13,291 nt of DNA from an uncultured Clostridia bacterium (GCA_948517135.1 CAORJJ010000061.1:1-13291), one strand, 5' to 3'. Positions 1 through 7,062 are shown, counted from the stretch's first letter. Numbers and translations: made by a program. The notes: generated by a model from the sequence alone, not told the origin.

Positions 1-24
1 GATTACCGAGAACTTTGAATGAAG

Positions 25-43
25 AAAATATATTATCAAAATA
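25..43. repeat. 19-bp exact repeat, copy 1
   Basis: AAAATATATTATCAAAATA occurs here, downstream of the DUF2953 gene, and again at 7061-7079 upstream of spoVS, in the same orientation. It is wholly AT except one C, so chance is possible. Confidence 0.4.
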
Positions 44-80
44 TATAGTATAAATGAAAATTACTCACACAAATAATACT

Positions 81-650
81 TTACCTAATTAATTCCATCA
101 CATCAAAATTCATCTTACTTTTTAACTCCATTCTAAAATTATTCATATTAAAATAATTTGGAGTAATTTTAAAACTATAATCTTCTCTATTAAAATTATT
201 AACAAATTTATTTAGTATTATTACAATTATTCCTGATAACGTTGCAGTTATTACTGATGTTATAATTGCATTTTCTGTACCAAAGTTTAAATTAAATTTA
301 AAATATTCTAATTCTGGCTTTATGTTTTTAATTTGTATATTATTTTTCTTTATAAATTTATAAATCTTTTGACTAAATTCTGTTTTACTTTCATATTTTA
401 GTGCTTTTCGATAATAAATCTTTATACCAAATATTTGAAAATAGTATCTATAAAATTTTACTTTTAGAACTTTTAAAACTTTATATAATTTTATTTCTAT
501 ACTTATTAGCATAGTATCAACATTTATTTGGGTATTTATTGCATTTATTTCTAAATTTTCTATATTTATAATTATCTTTGAATAAATTAATCCTAATATA
601 ATAATTTCTAAAATAATACTTATTAAAAGAAAAATCATAATTAATATCAT
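81..650 (-). CDS. DUF2953 family membrane protein (YtfI-like)
   Basis: A 189-residue protein with one strongly hydrophobic N-terminal helix (about residues 2-24) followed by a basic, Lys/Ile-rich region. A second hydrophobic stretch (about 129-147) follows the FGTENAIITSVITATLSG motif, and the tail has the KITPNYFN pattern. This hydrophobic N-terminus, Gly-Thr-x-(D/N)-A segment and I-x-P-x-F tail is typical of DUF2953 proteins (B. subtilis YtfI), which often lie next to scpB and the spore protein gene ytfJ/gerW in Clostridia. The biochemical function is unknown; the topology suggests a membrane protein near the sporulation locus. The start at 650 is supported by AGGAG 8 bases upstream. A terminator (717-745) separates it from the wall protein upstream, so it needs its own promoter, which I could not identify convincingly. 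The family call is from memory of motif patterns. Confidence 0.75.
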   Translation of the reverse strand: MILIMIFLLISIILEIIILGLIYSKIIINIENLEINAINTQINVDTMLISIEIKLYKVLKVLKVKFYRYYFQIFGIKIYYRKALKYESKTEFSQKIYKFIKKNNIQIKNIKPELEYFKFNLNFGTENAIITSVITATLSGIIVIILNKFVNNFNREDYSFKITPNYFNMNNFRMELKSKMNFDVMELIR

Positions 651-716
651 AAAACTCGCTCCTAAATTTTTCCTTTTTATTTTGTACTATTTTTTGGTTA
701 TTATTCTAATATATGG

Positions 717-745
717 AAAAGAGGTCCTACACTTAGGACCTCTAA
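717..745 (-). terminator. Intrinsic terminator of the cell-wall-binding gene
   Basis: A 10-bp GC-containing stem (720-729 with 734-743) has a 4-base loop, followed on the minus strand by a short T run (717-720). It lies about 30 bases after the stop at 776. On the plus strand the hairpin is also followed by a run of A, so it can only work as a terminator for minus-strand transcripts. Confidence 0.8.
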
Positions 746-775
746 AAAAAAAAACAATTACTATTTACTTCTATA

Positions 776-2155
776 TTAACTGGTCAAAACTCCATTTGAA
801 CCAAAGTAATACGCAACTCCATCAATAGTCTGCCATCCTGTCAGCATTATTCCCATACTGGGTTCCAAATAATATGTGCAGTTATCTACTCTGAGCCATC
901 CTCTGTGAAGGCTTCCAGAATCGTGTTCAACATATCTCCAACCATTTTGATATATCCATCCAGTCTCCAACTTTCCATTGGATTTTATATGATATGCAAA
1001 CACTCCATCTGCTGACGGAATATAGGCTTCTCTTGCCATAGTTCCACTTCCTGAATAGAAGTAATACCAGGCGTTATCAATTTTTTGCCAGTTTTCTAAC
1101 ATTGCACCTGAGGAATTTAAGTAATAAATACATCCTCTATTGTCTTCAAACCAGCCAGTTTTCATAACTCCATTTCCTTGAAGATAATACCATTTTCCAC
1201 TGTCTTTGTACCAAGTATTCGATTGCATGTAACCATTGTTGTCAAACATGTACCATTTGTTCGAAATTTTCTGCCAACCAGTTGCCATTACACCATTATT
1301 TAAAAAATAGTGCATTTTTCCGCTTATAGCTTTAAATCCATTATTAAATGCTTTTCCGTTTTCATAGTAGTACCAATTTCCATTAATAAATTTCCAACCA
1401 TTACCACATCCATAATTTCCATCCCAATTTGATGGCTTATCATAATCCTCATCATAGATGTCGTCCCAGTCATAAAATTCTTCAGATTCAACATAATCAG
1501 ATTCTTTAATATAATCCTCATATGCTTTCTTGGGGACAGCTTTTACTTTAAAATAAACATTGTCTTCATCATAATACTCGTCTAAGATCAAATAATCTCT
1601 CAAATTGTATTTATTAGAAGATATGTCTTCTGAAACAGTTTTGCTACGGTTTCCTTTGCAAATTTTTAAGGTATAATTTACCTTATTATTTACTCTACTC
1701 CACCGAGCTGTTGTACTATCCCAATAAACATCTTCAGGAGATTCTGCTATTCCTCTAACTGTATAATAAAACTCAAGAGAAATATTTCCATCCTGATATT
1801 GGTGTGATTTGTATTTGCCATTAGTTATCTTAAAACTACTCTTTTTTAGTACATCTTTAAAAACATATCCTTCCTCAGAAAGGATTTTTACAGTAACAAC
1901 AATTTCCTCACCAGGGTCGCAATCAGAAATATTCTTTGAAAATGTGATACTCTCAGGGTTTACCTTGTACCCAGTTCCATTTGCTTTTACTTCAGGATTG
2001 GACGTCTGCTCCCAGTTGTTTTTACTTACTGTAATTTTGACGTTTGAAATCTGCGTCACAGCAAGTGCTGTTACAGTAAAAGAAAAACACAGAATCATTA
2101 CAAAAACTACTGTAACTACATTAACAAGTAACCGTTTTTTTGAATTTCCCCTCAT
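776..2155 (-). CDS. Secreted cell-wall-binding repeat protein
   Basis: A 459-residue exported protein. Residues 1-32 form a signal peptide: basic start (RGNSKKR), hydrophobic core, and an Ala-Leu-Ala cleavage site near 30-32. Residues about 36-134 look like a beta-rich domain, and about 136-208 like a fibronectin-III-type domain (Trp145, Trp152, a YTLKI strand). A very acidic Asp/Glu/Tyr linker covers about 213-245. Residues 253-459 hold ten tandem choline-binding-like repeats of about 20 residues (GW..i...WYYF...G.m.tG), which usually bind wall teichoic acid or choline. No catalytic domain is visible, so its role is probably adhesion or surface display. The start is supported by AAAGGAG 9-10 bases upstream. 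It has its own promoter and terminator. GC content is about 36% in sampled lines, clearly above scpA next door. It sits where scpB would be expected between scpA and DUF2953. Confidence 0.85.
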   Translation of the reverse strand: MRGNSKKRLLVNVVTVVFVMILCFSFTVTALAVTQISNVKITVSKNNWEQTSNPEVKANGTGYKVNPESITFSKNISDCDPGEEIVVTVKILSEEGYVFKDVLKKSSFKITNGKYKSHQYQDGNISLEFYYTVRGIAESPEDVYWDSTTARWSRVNNKVNYTLKICKGNRSKTVSEDISSNKYNLRDYLILDEYYDEDNVYFKVKAVPKKAYEDYIKESDYVESEEFYDWDDIYDEDYDKPSNWDGNYGCGNGWKFINGNWYYYENGKAFNNGFKAISGKMHYFLNNGVMATGWQKISNKWYMFDNNGYMQSNTWYKDSGKWYYLQGNGVMKTGWFEDNRGCIYYLNSSGAMLENWQKIDNAWYYFYSGSGTMAREAYIPSADGVFAYHIKSNGKLETGWIYQNGWRYVEHDSGSLHRGWLRVDNCTYYLEPSMGIMLTGWQTIDGVAYYFGSNGVLTS

Positions 2156-2212
2156 AGAAATTCTCCTTTCTTGGCAATTCTGCCGACTCTTCTACTATTC
2201 GTTACAAGAATT

Positions 2213-2241
2213 ATTTTACCATATTATGTTAATTTTTTCAA
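2213..2241 (-). promoter_or_regulatory. Sigma-A promoter of the cell-wall-binding gene
   Basis: Minus-strand TTGAAA (2236-2241) and TAAAAT (2213-2218) are separated by 17 bases. They lie about 58 bases upstream of the start codon at 2155 and directly downstream of the scpA terminator, so the gene is an independent unit. Confidence 0.65.
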
Positions 2242-2274
2242 TACTTTATATAAACTATTAAGATTTTAATCTAG

Positions 2275-2314
2275 AACAAAAGTGACTCTTTAATATTTAT
2301 ATTAAAGAATCACT
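2275..2314 (-). terminator. Intrinsic terminator overlapping the scpA stop codon
   Basis: A 14-bp stem (2281-2294 with 2301-2314) has a 6-base loop and is followed on the minus strand by a T-rich run (TTTTGTT). The one mismatch (2286 with 2309) becomes a G-U pair in the minus-strand RNA only, which fixes the direction. The upstream arm encodes the last scpA codons (SDSL) and the TAA stop falls in the loop. Confidence 0.8.
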
Positions 2315-3103
2315 TTCAAACTCATTCTCTTCTTCACTTTCTAAATTATTCTCTTTTTTTCTTTTTGAAATTACTATATCACCAAATGTTTCCTCTTGAT
2401 ATGCATTTATTTTATTTCTTCTACTTAATTCAAGTACTCCTGAAAATGCTGTTACAACTTCTGCTTTTGGTTTTTCATAAATTGAAAATAGTTTACCAAA
2501 TACAAACTTTGGTTTTCTTACTAGCTCTTTAAAAATTTCTTTTACTTTGTCTGATACTGAAAAGGTATCATAAACAGCTATTTTTTCAATATTAATTGCA
2601 TTTTCGTTTTTCTTATTTTCATTTCTTTCTATAAGCTCTTTATATCTATTTACAATATCTTCTTGAGTAAATTCTTTATCTAATGTTTGTTTTGGAAGTT
2701 CTATTTTATCTGGCATTTTATATAATCTTTTAGAAAATACTAGTATTTTTTCTTTAAATGTTTTACTAATTTCTTTATATTTTTTATACTCTATAATTCT
2801 TCTTAAAAGTTCTTCTTCTGTTAATTCAGCCTCATCTTCAACTTCTTTTGGTAATAACTGTCTTGATTTTATTAATAATAAAGTAGATGCCATAACTAAA
2901 AATTCACTAGCAATTTCTAAATTCATACTTTCTTGTTCTTTTAAGTATTTAATATACTGATCTGTAATTTCTGAGATATTTACTTTGTAAATATCCATTT
3001 TATTTTTATCTATTAAATAGCATAATAAATCTAATGGACCTTCAAAATTATCTAATTTTAATTCATACTTTTTTGATTCAAGTGATATTATTTTGTTATT
3101 CAT
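2297..3103 (-). CDS. scpA: Segregation and condensation protein A (kleisin)
   Basis: A 268-residue kleisin subunit of the SMC-ScpA-ScpB condensin, which organises the nucleoid and helps separate replicated origins. The N-terminal segment YELKLDNFEGPLDLLCYLID (about 13-32), the EFLVMASTLLLIKSRQLLP motif (about 67-85, contacts the SMC neck) and the C-terminal AVVTAFSGVLELSRR motif (winged helix that binds the SMC head) are all classic ScpA. Length is normal. A Glu-rich tail ends the protein, and its last codons form the terminator stem. It follows recX by 12 bases and is probably transcribed with recA-recX, an unusual coupling. The usual partner scpB is not in the window. Confidence 0.95.
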   Translation of the reverse strand: MNNKIISLESKKYELKLDNFEGPLDLLCYLIDKNKMDIYKVNISEITDQYIKYLKEQESMNLEIASEFLVMASTLLLIKSRQLLPKEVEDEAELTEEELLRRIIEYKKYKEISKTFKEKILVFSKRLYKMPDKIELPKQTLDKEFTQEDIVNRYKELIERNENKKNENAINIEKIAVYDTFSVSDKVKEIFKELVRKPKFVFGKLFSIYEKPKAEVVTAFSGVLELSRRNKINAYQEETFGDIVISKRKKENNLESEEENEFESDSLI

Positions 3104-3115
3104 TTCCTACCTACT

Positions 3116-3592
3116 TTAATTTTCATTTATATCATCAAAAGCAATATTTATACTCTCAGACATATACCCTTTTTTATATAAATAATCTCTTATATCTTTT
3201 TCTTCTGCTTTAGCTTGCTTTTTTAGAATTATTGCTTTAGCAGACGATATTTCATATTCTAACATATTCTCTTTATTTTTGCAAATGTAATCATCTATTA
3301 ATCTTTTTCTTATTCCCTTTTGAGATAGCTTATATTCTACTTCTTTTAGTGACATATTTTTTAATGCTTTAAATTCATTTACTGCTCTTTCAATATAAAT
3401 ATTATCATTTATATAATTCAATTCTTTAAAATATTCTATACTATCATCTACTAAATTTTCATCTTCTTCTGAAAATTTTTGCCTTATTTCAGCTTCTGTT
3501 CTTTTTTTATATACTATATATTTTAGCATTTTATTTCTAAACTTTTCTATTTTTTCTGCTTCTTCAAACTTTTCTTTGCTCATATATTCCAT
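3116..3592 (-). CDS. recX: Regulatory protein RecX
   Basis: A 158-residue RecX (163 if started at 3607). RecX binds inside the RecA-DNA filament and limits its growth and activity. The sequence shows the three-helix RecX repeats: KMLKYIVYKKRTEAEIRQKF, then DDSIEYFKELNYINDNIYIE, and further on LKEVEYKLSQKGIRKRLIDD, and a last copy near KDIRDYLYKKGYMSESINIA. I chose the ATG at 3592 because GAGGA at 3601-3605 lies 8 bases upstream. The earlier ATG at 3607 overlaps that ribosome binding site and has none of its own. It follows recA directly, the standard arrangement that couples the regulator to its target; the 3623-3663 hairpin probably lowers its expression relative to recA. Confidence 0.93.
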   Translation of the reverse strand: MEYMSKEKFEEAEKIEKFRNKMLKYIVYKKRTEAEIRQKFSEEDENLVDDSIEYFKELNYINDNIYIERAVNEFKALKNMSLKEVEYKLSQKGIRKRLIDDYICKNKENMLEYEISSAKAIILKKQAKAEEKDIRDYLYKKGYMSESINIAFDDINEN

Positions 3593-3622
3593 TTTTTTAT
3601 TCCTCATTTCATATGGGCTTAT

Positions 3623-3663
3623 ATAACAATATTAGGTGACCTAATGCCACCTAATATCGTTAT
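3623..3663 (-). promoter_or_regulatory. Long hairpin between recA and recX (attenuator or processing element)
   Basis: A 16-bp stem (3623-3638 with 3648-3663) has a 9-base loop. The single mismatch (3628 with 3658) is a G-U pair only in minus-strand RNA. The loop holds a second copy of ATTAGGT, so two copies compete for one ACCTAAT partner. As DNA, 3631-3645 is a 15-base odd palindrome. No long T run follows (TTGTTATAT), so it is at best a weak terminator. In E. coli a hairpin between recA and recX limits recX expression by partial termination; that is the likeliest role here. Confidence 0.7.
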
Positions 3664-3704
3664 GTTAAACTATTTATAAATTAGAAAATCTATATTTATT
3701 TTAC

Positions 3705-4766
3705 TTATTTTTCTTCTTCAAAGTCATCATCATCATCTTCTTCTTTTTCACCTTCTACTAATGCATTTTCAAAGGCTTTATTGAAATTATCTCTAACTTT
3801 CTTTTCAACTTCTTGCATAAATTTTGGATTTTCAGCAAGTTGTCTTTTTACATTTTCACGACCTTGTCCAATTTTTTCTCCATTATAACTGAACCAAGAA
3901 CCGCTTTTTTCAATAATATCTAAATCTACAGCTAAATCTAATACACTTCCTTCTTTTGATATACCTTTTCCATATACTATATCGAACTCAGCCTCTCTAA
4001 ATGGTGGTGCAACTTTATTTTTTACTATTTTAACTCTTGTTCTATTTCCTACAACTTCACCATCTTGTTTAATTGCTTCTATTCTTCTAATATCCATTCT
4101 TACAGAAGCATAGTATTTTAATGCTCTACCACCAGCCGTTGTTTCTGGATTTCCAAACATTACTCCAACTTTTTCTCTTAATTGATTTATGAAAATTATT
4201 GTTGCATTTGTTTTATTTATTGTTCCTGCAAGTTTTCTTAATGCTTGTGACATAAGTCTTGCTTGTAAACCAACGTGTGCATCTCCCATATCTCCATCAA
4301 TTTCAGCCTTTGGAACTAATGCAGCAACAGAGTCTACAACTACTATATCTATAGCTCCACTTCTAATTAATGCTTCTGCTATTTCTAAAGCTTGTTCTCC
4401 TGTATCTGGTTGTGATACTATTAAATTATCTACATCTACACCTATTTTTTTTGCATATGATGGATCTAATGCATGTTCAGCATCTATAAACGCTGCCTCT
4501 CCACCTGTTTTTTGTGCTTCAGCAACAGCATGTAATGCAAGTGTTGTTTTTCCTGATGATTCTGGACCATAAATTTCTATGATTCTTCCTCTTGGAATAC
4601 CTCCTATTCCTAAAGCTATATCTAAATTTAAGGCTCCTGTTGAAATTGCTTCAATTTCCATTGATTTGAAATCTCCCAATTTCATAACAGATCCTTTACC
4701 AAATTGTTTCTCTATTTGACTCATTGCAGCATCTAATGCTTTTCTTTTTTCTGAATTATCTCCCAT
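3705..4766 (-). CDS. recA: Recombinase RecA
   Basis: A 353-residue RecA, full length. It forms ATP-dependent filaments on single-stranded DNA, catalyses homologous strand exchange and triggers LexA self-cleavage. Visible: Walker A GPESSGKT (67-74), the catalytic Glu in FIDAEHALDP (about 93-102), Walker B IVVVD (141-145), DNA-binding loop L1 (about 155-165, EIDGDMGDAHVG) and the L2 region from QLREKVGVMFGNPETTAGG (195-213). The C-terminus ends in a run of Asp and Glu, the acidic tail that tempers DNA binding. The start at 4766 follows TAGGAGG at 6-7 bases. A strong promoter and a LexA-like box lie upstream. It is better GC-balanced than its neighbours because of strong sequence conservation. 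Confidence 0.99.
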   Translation of the reverse strand: MGDNSEKRKALDAAMSQIEKQFGKGSVMKLGDFKSMEIEAISTGALNLDIALGIGGIPRGRIIEIYGPESSGKTTLALHAVAEAQKTGGEAAFIDAEHALDPSYAKKIGVDVDNLIVSQPDTGEQALEIAEALIRSGAIDIVVVDSVAALVPKAEIDGDMGDAHVGLQARLMSQALRKLAGTINKTNATIIFINQLREKVGVMFGNPETTAGGRALKYYASVRMDIRRIEAIKQDGEVVGNRTRVKIVKNKVAPPFREAEFDIVYGKGISKEGSVLDLAVDLDIIEKSGSWFSYNGEKIGQGRENVKRQLAENPKFMQEVEKKVRDNFNKAFENALVEGEKEEDDDDDFEEEK

Positions 4767-4794
4767 TATTTCCTCCTAACAAATATTCGTTCGT

Positions 4795-4808
4795 AAAACT
4801 TATGTTCT
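4795..4808 (-). promoter_or_regulatory. Candidate LexA/DinR (SOS) box of recA
   Basis: The minus strand reads AGAACATAAGTTTT, an imperfect match to the Firmicute SOS box CGAAC-RNRY-GTTCG. The core GAAC-N4-GTT is kept. It starts one base after the -10 element, over the expected transcription start, where a repressor would block recA. Position supports the call more than the sequence does. Confidence 0.5.
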
Positions 4809-4809
4809 T

Positions 4810-4837
4810 ATTATATCTTTAATTTTTCTTTTGTCAA
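4810..4837 (-). promoter_or_regulatory. Sigma-A promoter of recA-recX-scpA
   Basis: Perfect consensus boxes on the minus strand: TTGACA (4832-4837) and TATAAT (4810-4815), spacer 16 bases. It lies about 45 bases upstream of the recA start codon. No clear terminator separates it from the solute-binding protein gene upstream (4846-4935 holds only AT stems), so some read-through into recA is possible. Confidence 0.8.
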
Positions 4838-4935
4838 TACTTTTTTACAAAAAATATTTTTTTCTTTAATTCCTTTAATATTATACATTTCCTGTTTTCT
4901 TTTATATCAAAGTAACAAACATCTTTTTGTATATT

Positions 4936-6513
4936 TTATTGTCTATACCATTTATCAATATTGTGATAAACATTAAAGGCATTTGCTTTTATATTTCCAA
5001 CTAAACTTTGATGATACACTATTAAATCTGTATCCCTATATAATCCTATATAAGGTACATCTTCTAGGTATATATCAAATAATCTATTATAGTTTTCATA
5101 TAATACATTTTCATCTCTTGTATTTGAAATAATTTGCATTATTTCAGAAATTTCTGAATTGTAATAATTTGCTATATTTCCATCACCAAAAAATGTAGTT
5201 AAATTAGGTGAATATCCTAATCTTAAACCAGTTAAAACTATATCGTAATTTCTATTATTTATTGAATCAACATAACTTTCTGCTGATAAATATCTAATAT
5301 CAACAGGTATACCAAAGTTTTCAAGTTGTTCTTTTATATTTTCAGCAACTCTTACTCTTTGTTCATTATTGGAATTTACAGATAATGATAATTGTAATCT
5401 ATCTCTTCCATTTACCCATGCATTAGCAGTCCTATGCCATCCACTAGAATCTAATAATTGTGCTGCTTGTTCAGTATCTATTTCAACATTCAAATCTTTA
5501 GTATAAAGCCAACATCCCATATCCAAACTAAAATTTGATGGTACATATCCATTTCCCAAACAAGATGCAACAATATTATTCTTATCTATAACTAAGCTAA
5601 TCGCTTTTCTAACTGCTGGATCTGATAAAACTCCATTTGTGGTATTTAAAGATAGAAAATCATATTCTCTAGATTTATATTCAATTTTATTGTATCCAAG
5701 TGTTCCAATAAAGTCTTCTATATTACTAATTTTTACTGATAATATATCTATTTCACCATTTTTAAAAGCTGAATAAACTTCTCCAATAGTTTCATATAAA
5801 TTAACATTTATTTCTGTTGGCATAAATTGTTTATTTGAATCCCAATAAACAACATTCCTATCTAATTTCATTACATTACTACTTAATTCAATAATCTTAA
5901 ATGGTCCTGTTCCTATTGGAATTTTTTCAGAATTTGCAAAATCTTCTCCTTCGAAATATTGTTTACACATTATTGGAAAAGTTAAATTATATTCAAAAAA
6001 TGGAACTGGCTCTGATAAGTAGATTTTTATTGTATTACTATCAATAACTTCAAAATCTGTTACACTTCTTAAATTGTCTGCATATATAGTATTTATTCCG
6101 CTTCTAGTTATAAGATCCATAGTAAACCAAACATCATCTGCTGTAAAATTGCTTTTATCCTGCCATAGTACTCCTTTTCTTAGTTTTACTACATATGTTA
6201 AATCATCTGTCTTACCAATTTCTTCTGCTAGGCAATATTCCATTTTATAATTTTCATTCAAATTAACTAATGGTTCATATATTACTTTTGAGATTTCTTG
6301 AACATTTCTATTGTTACTAAGAATTGGATTTATTGTGTCAAATTCAGCAATTGCAAACCTTAAATCTGTTTGTATATTATTTACTGTTGAAGTTTGATCT
6401 AATGTATAATCTTCATTTTTAGATCTATTTTTAACAATAAAATACATTGTTCCTAATATTAAAATTACAACAACTACTGAAAATATGTATTTAATTACAT
6501 TATTACTATTCAT
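4936..6513 (-). CDS. Membrane-anchored extracellular solute-binding protein, family 5 (OppA/DppA-like)
   Basis: A 525-residue protein of the peptide/nickel-binding SBP_bac_5 family. It shows the family order: an opening LRFAIAEFDTINPIL strand, KVIYEPLVNLNENYK, YVVKLRKGVLWQDKSNFTADDVWFT (about 107-131), IPIGTGPFKI, DPAVRKAISLVIDKNNIV, and a C-terminal YEDVPYIGLYR-like segment (EDVPYIGLYRDTDL). The family delivers oligopeptides or related ligands to an ABC importer. The N-terminus is a single hydrophobic helix (about 8-27) followed by KNRSKNED, with no lipobox Cys, so it appears to be held by an uncleaved helix rather than by lipid. No permease or ATPase genes are nearby. The start follows AAAGG at 9 bases. 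Ligand unknown; it might feed a distant transporter or act as a sensor. Confidence 0.88.
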   Translation of the reverse strand: MNSNNVIKYIFSVVVVILILGTMYFIVKNRSKNEDYTLDQTSTVNNIQTDLRFAIAEFDTINPILSNNRNVQEISKVIYEPLVNLNENYKMEYCLAEEIGKTDDLTYVVKLRKGVLWQDKSNFTADDVWFTMDLITRSGINTIYADNLRSVTDFEVIDSNTIKIYLSEPVPFFEYNLTFPIMCKQYFEGEDFANSEKIPIGTGPFKIIELSSNVMKLDRNVVYWDSNKQFMPTEINVNLYETIGEVYSAFKNGEIDILSVKISNIEDFIGTLGYNKIEYKSREYDFLSLNTTNGVLSDPAVRKAISLVIDKNNIVASCLGNGYVPSNFSLDMGCWLYTKDLNVEIDTEQAAQLLDSSGWHRTANAWVNGRDRLQLSLSVNSNNEQRVRVAENIKEQLENFGIPVDIRYLSAESYVDSINNRNYDIVLTGLRLGYSPNLTTFFGDGNIANYYNSEISEIMQIISNTRDENVLYENYNRLFDIYLEDVPYIGLYRDTDLIVYHQSLVGNIKANAFNVYHNIDKWYRQ

Positions 6514-6538
6514 TTCTTATTACCTTTCTACAAGTGAT

Positions 6539-6567
6539 AATATATATTATTTTTTTAACATTTTCAA
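6539..6567 (-). promoter_or_regulatory. Sigma-A promoter of the solute-binding protein gene
   Basis: Minus-strand TTGAAA (6562-6567) and TATATT (6539-6544) with a 17-base spacer, about 26 bases before the start codon at 6513. It lies just downstream of the spoVS terminator, giving a short leader. Confidence 0.55.
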
Positions 6568-6575
6568 TACTAATT

Positions 6576-6611
6576 CAAAAAAAGAAGCATCTTTTTGAAA
6601 TGCCTCTTTTA
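6576..6611 (-). terminator. Intrinsic terminator of spoVS
   Basis: An 8-bp core stem (6583-6590 with 6600-6607) is extended by A-T pairs, with one G-U pair in the minus-strand RNA. A run of seven T follows on that strand (6577-6583). It begins about 12 bases after the spoVS stop at 6623. Confidence 0.85.
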
Positions 6612-6622
6612 ATCTATATAAA

Positions 6623-6886
6623 TTATTTTCTTGACTCCACAATCAATTTTATTCCTGTTCTATCCTCACCTTCGACTTGAACTTCTGCAAATGCTGGTAT
6701 ACATATCAAATCTACTCCTGCTGGTGCTACAAACCCTCTTGCGATTGCAACTGCTTTTATTGCTTGATTTAAAGCTCCTGCTCCTATTGCTTGCATCTCT
6801 GCTCTTGTAGATTCTTTTACTAACCCTGCTATTGCTCCTGCAACTGAATTTGGGTTTGATTTTGATGAAATTTTTAAAACTTCCAT
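6623..6886 (-). CDS. spoVS: Stage V sporulation protein S
   Basis: An 87-residue SpoVS, a small Alba-like protein. It is almost wholly conserved: MEVLKISSKSNPNSVAGAIA, then REGL-like VKEST-RAEMQAIGAGALNQAIKA, RGFVAPAGVDLICIPAFAEV, and the end RTGIKLIVESR. In B. subtilis it influences septation, coat assembly and exit from stage V, and it is found in nearly all spore formers and in a few non-sporulating groups. Length is normal, and AGGAGG lies about 8 bases upstream of the ATG. It follows ymdB in the same orientation, as in Bacillus, but a terminator between them makes it a separate unit. In this genome it is the clearest sign of sporulation ancestry. Confidence 0.98.
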   Translation of the reverse strand: MEVLKISSKSNPNSVAGAIAGLVKESTRAEMQAIGAGALNQAIKAVAIARGFVAPAGVDLICIPAFAEVQVEGEDRTGIKLIVESRK

Positions 6887-6911
6887 TTTTCTTCCTCCTA
6901 TTATTTTTAAT

Positions 6912-7013
6912 TTATCTTGTGTTTTTGAACAAATTAATTTTACCCTTTAATGTATGCTTTTGTCTAGCAATTCTCATCTCCCAAATCTTACAGGCTCTAG
7001 CTATTTTCGACAT
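6912..7013 (-). CDS. Candidate 33-residue basic peptide in the spoVS leader
   Basis: An open frame of 33 codons with ATG at 7011-7013 and TAA at 6912-6914. It begins MSKIARACKIWEMRIARQ and is rich in Lys and Arg, with one Trp and one Cys. This stretch is visibly less AT-rich than the flanks, which drew my attention. Against it: no Shine-Dalgarno sequence precedes the ATG, the codons AAG, GAG and TTG are used more than the genome bias would predict, and I recognise no family. An in-frame TGA lies 9 bases upstream, so it cannot be longer. It could instead be a structured leader RNA for spoVS or a decayed gene remnant. Confidence 0.3.
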   Translation of the reverse strand: MSKIARACKIWEMRIARQKHTLKGKINLFKNTR

Positions 7014-7032
7014 TTTATATCATATATTTTAC

Positions 7033-7062
7033 ATTTTATCATTGTTTTTTAGCAAAATACAA
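7033..7062 (-). promoter_or_regulatory. Candidate promoter of spoVS
   Basis: Minus-strand TTGTAT (7057-7062) and TAAAAT (7033-7038) with an 18-base spacer and a TGA in front of the -10 (extended -10). It would give a leader of about 140 bases. I did not find a convincing sigma-H promoter, which drives spoVS in B. subtilis. Confidence 0.4.

Noticed and set aside
1324..1521. A 65-residue Met-rich ORF on the minus strand
   Set aside because: It lies in another frame of the cell-wall-binding gene and reflects its Asp/Tyr/Trp codons; no ribosome binding site.
253..2155. The tandem repeats of the wall protein as a DNA-level repeat array or CRISPR
   Set aside because: They are degenerate protein repeats of about 20 residues with little identity at base level and no constant spacer pattern.
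1809..2261. A 150-residue plus-strand ORF across the start of the wall protein gene
   Set aside because: It is antisense to the signal peptide and promoter of a well-supported gene and has no ribosome binding site.
4189..4572. A 127-residue plus-strand ORF inside recA
   Set aside because: Antisense to the most conserved part of recA; a known type of shadow.
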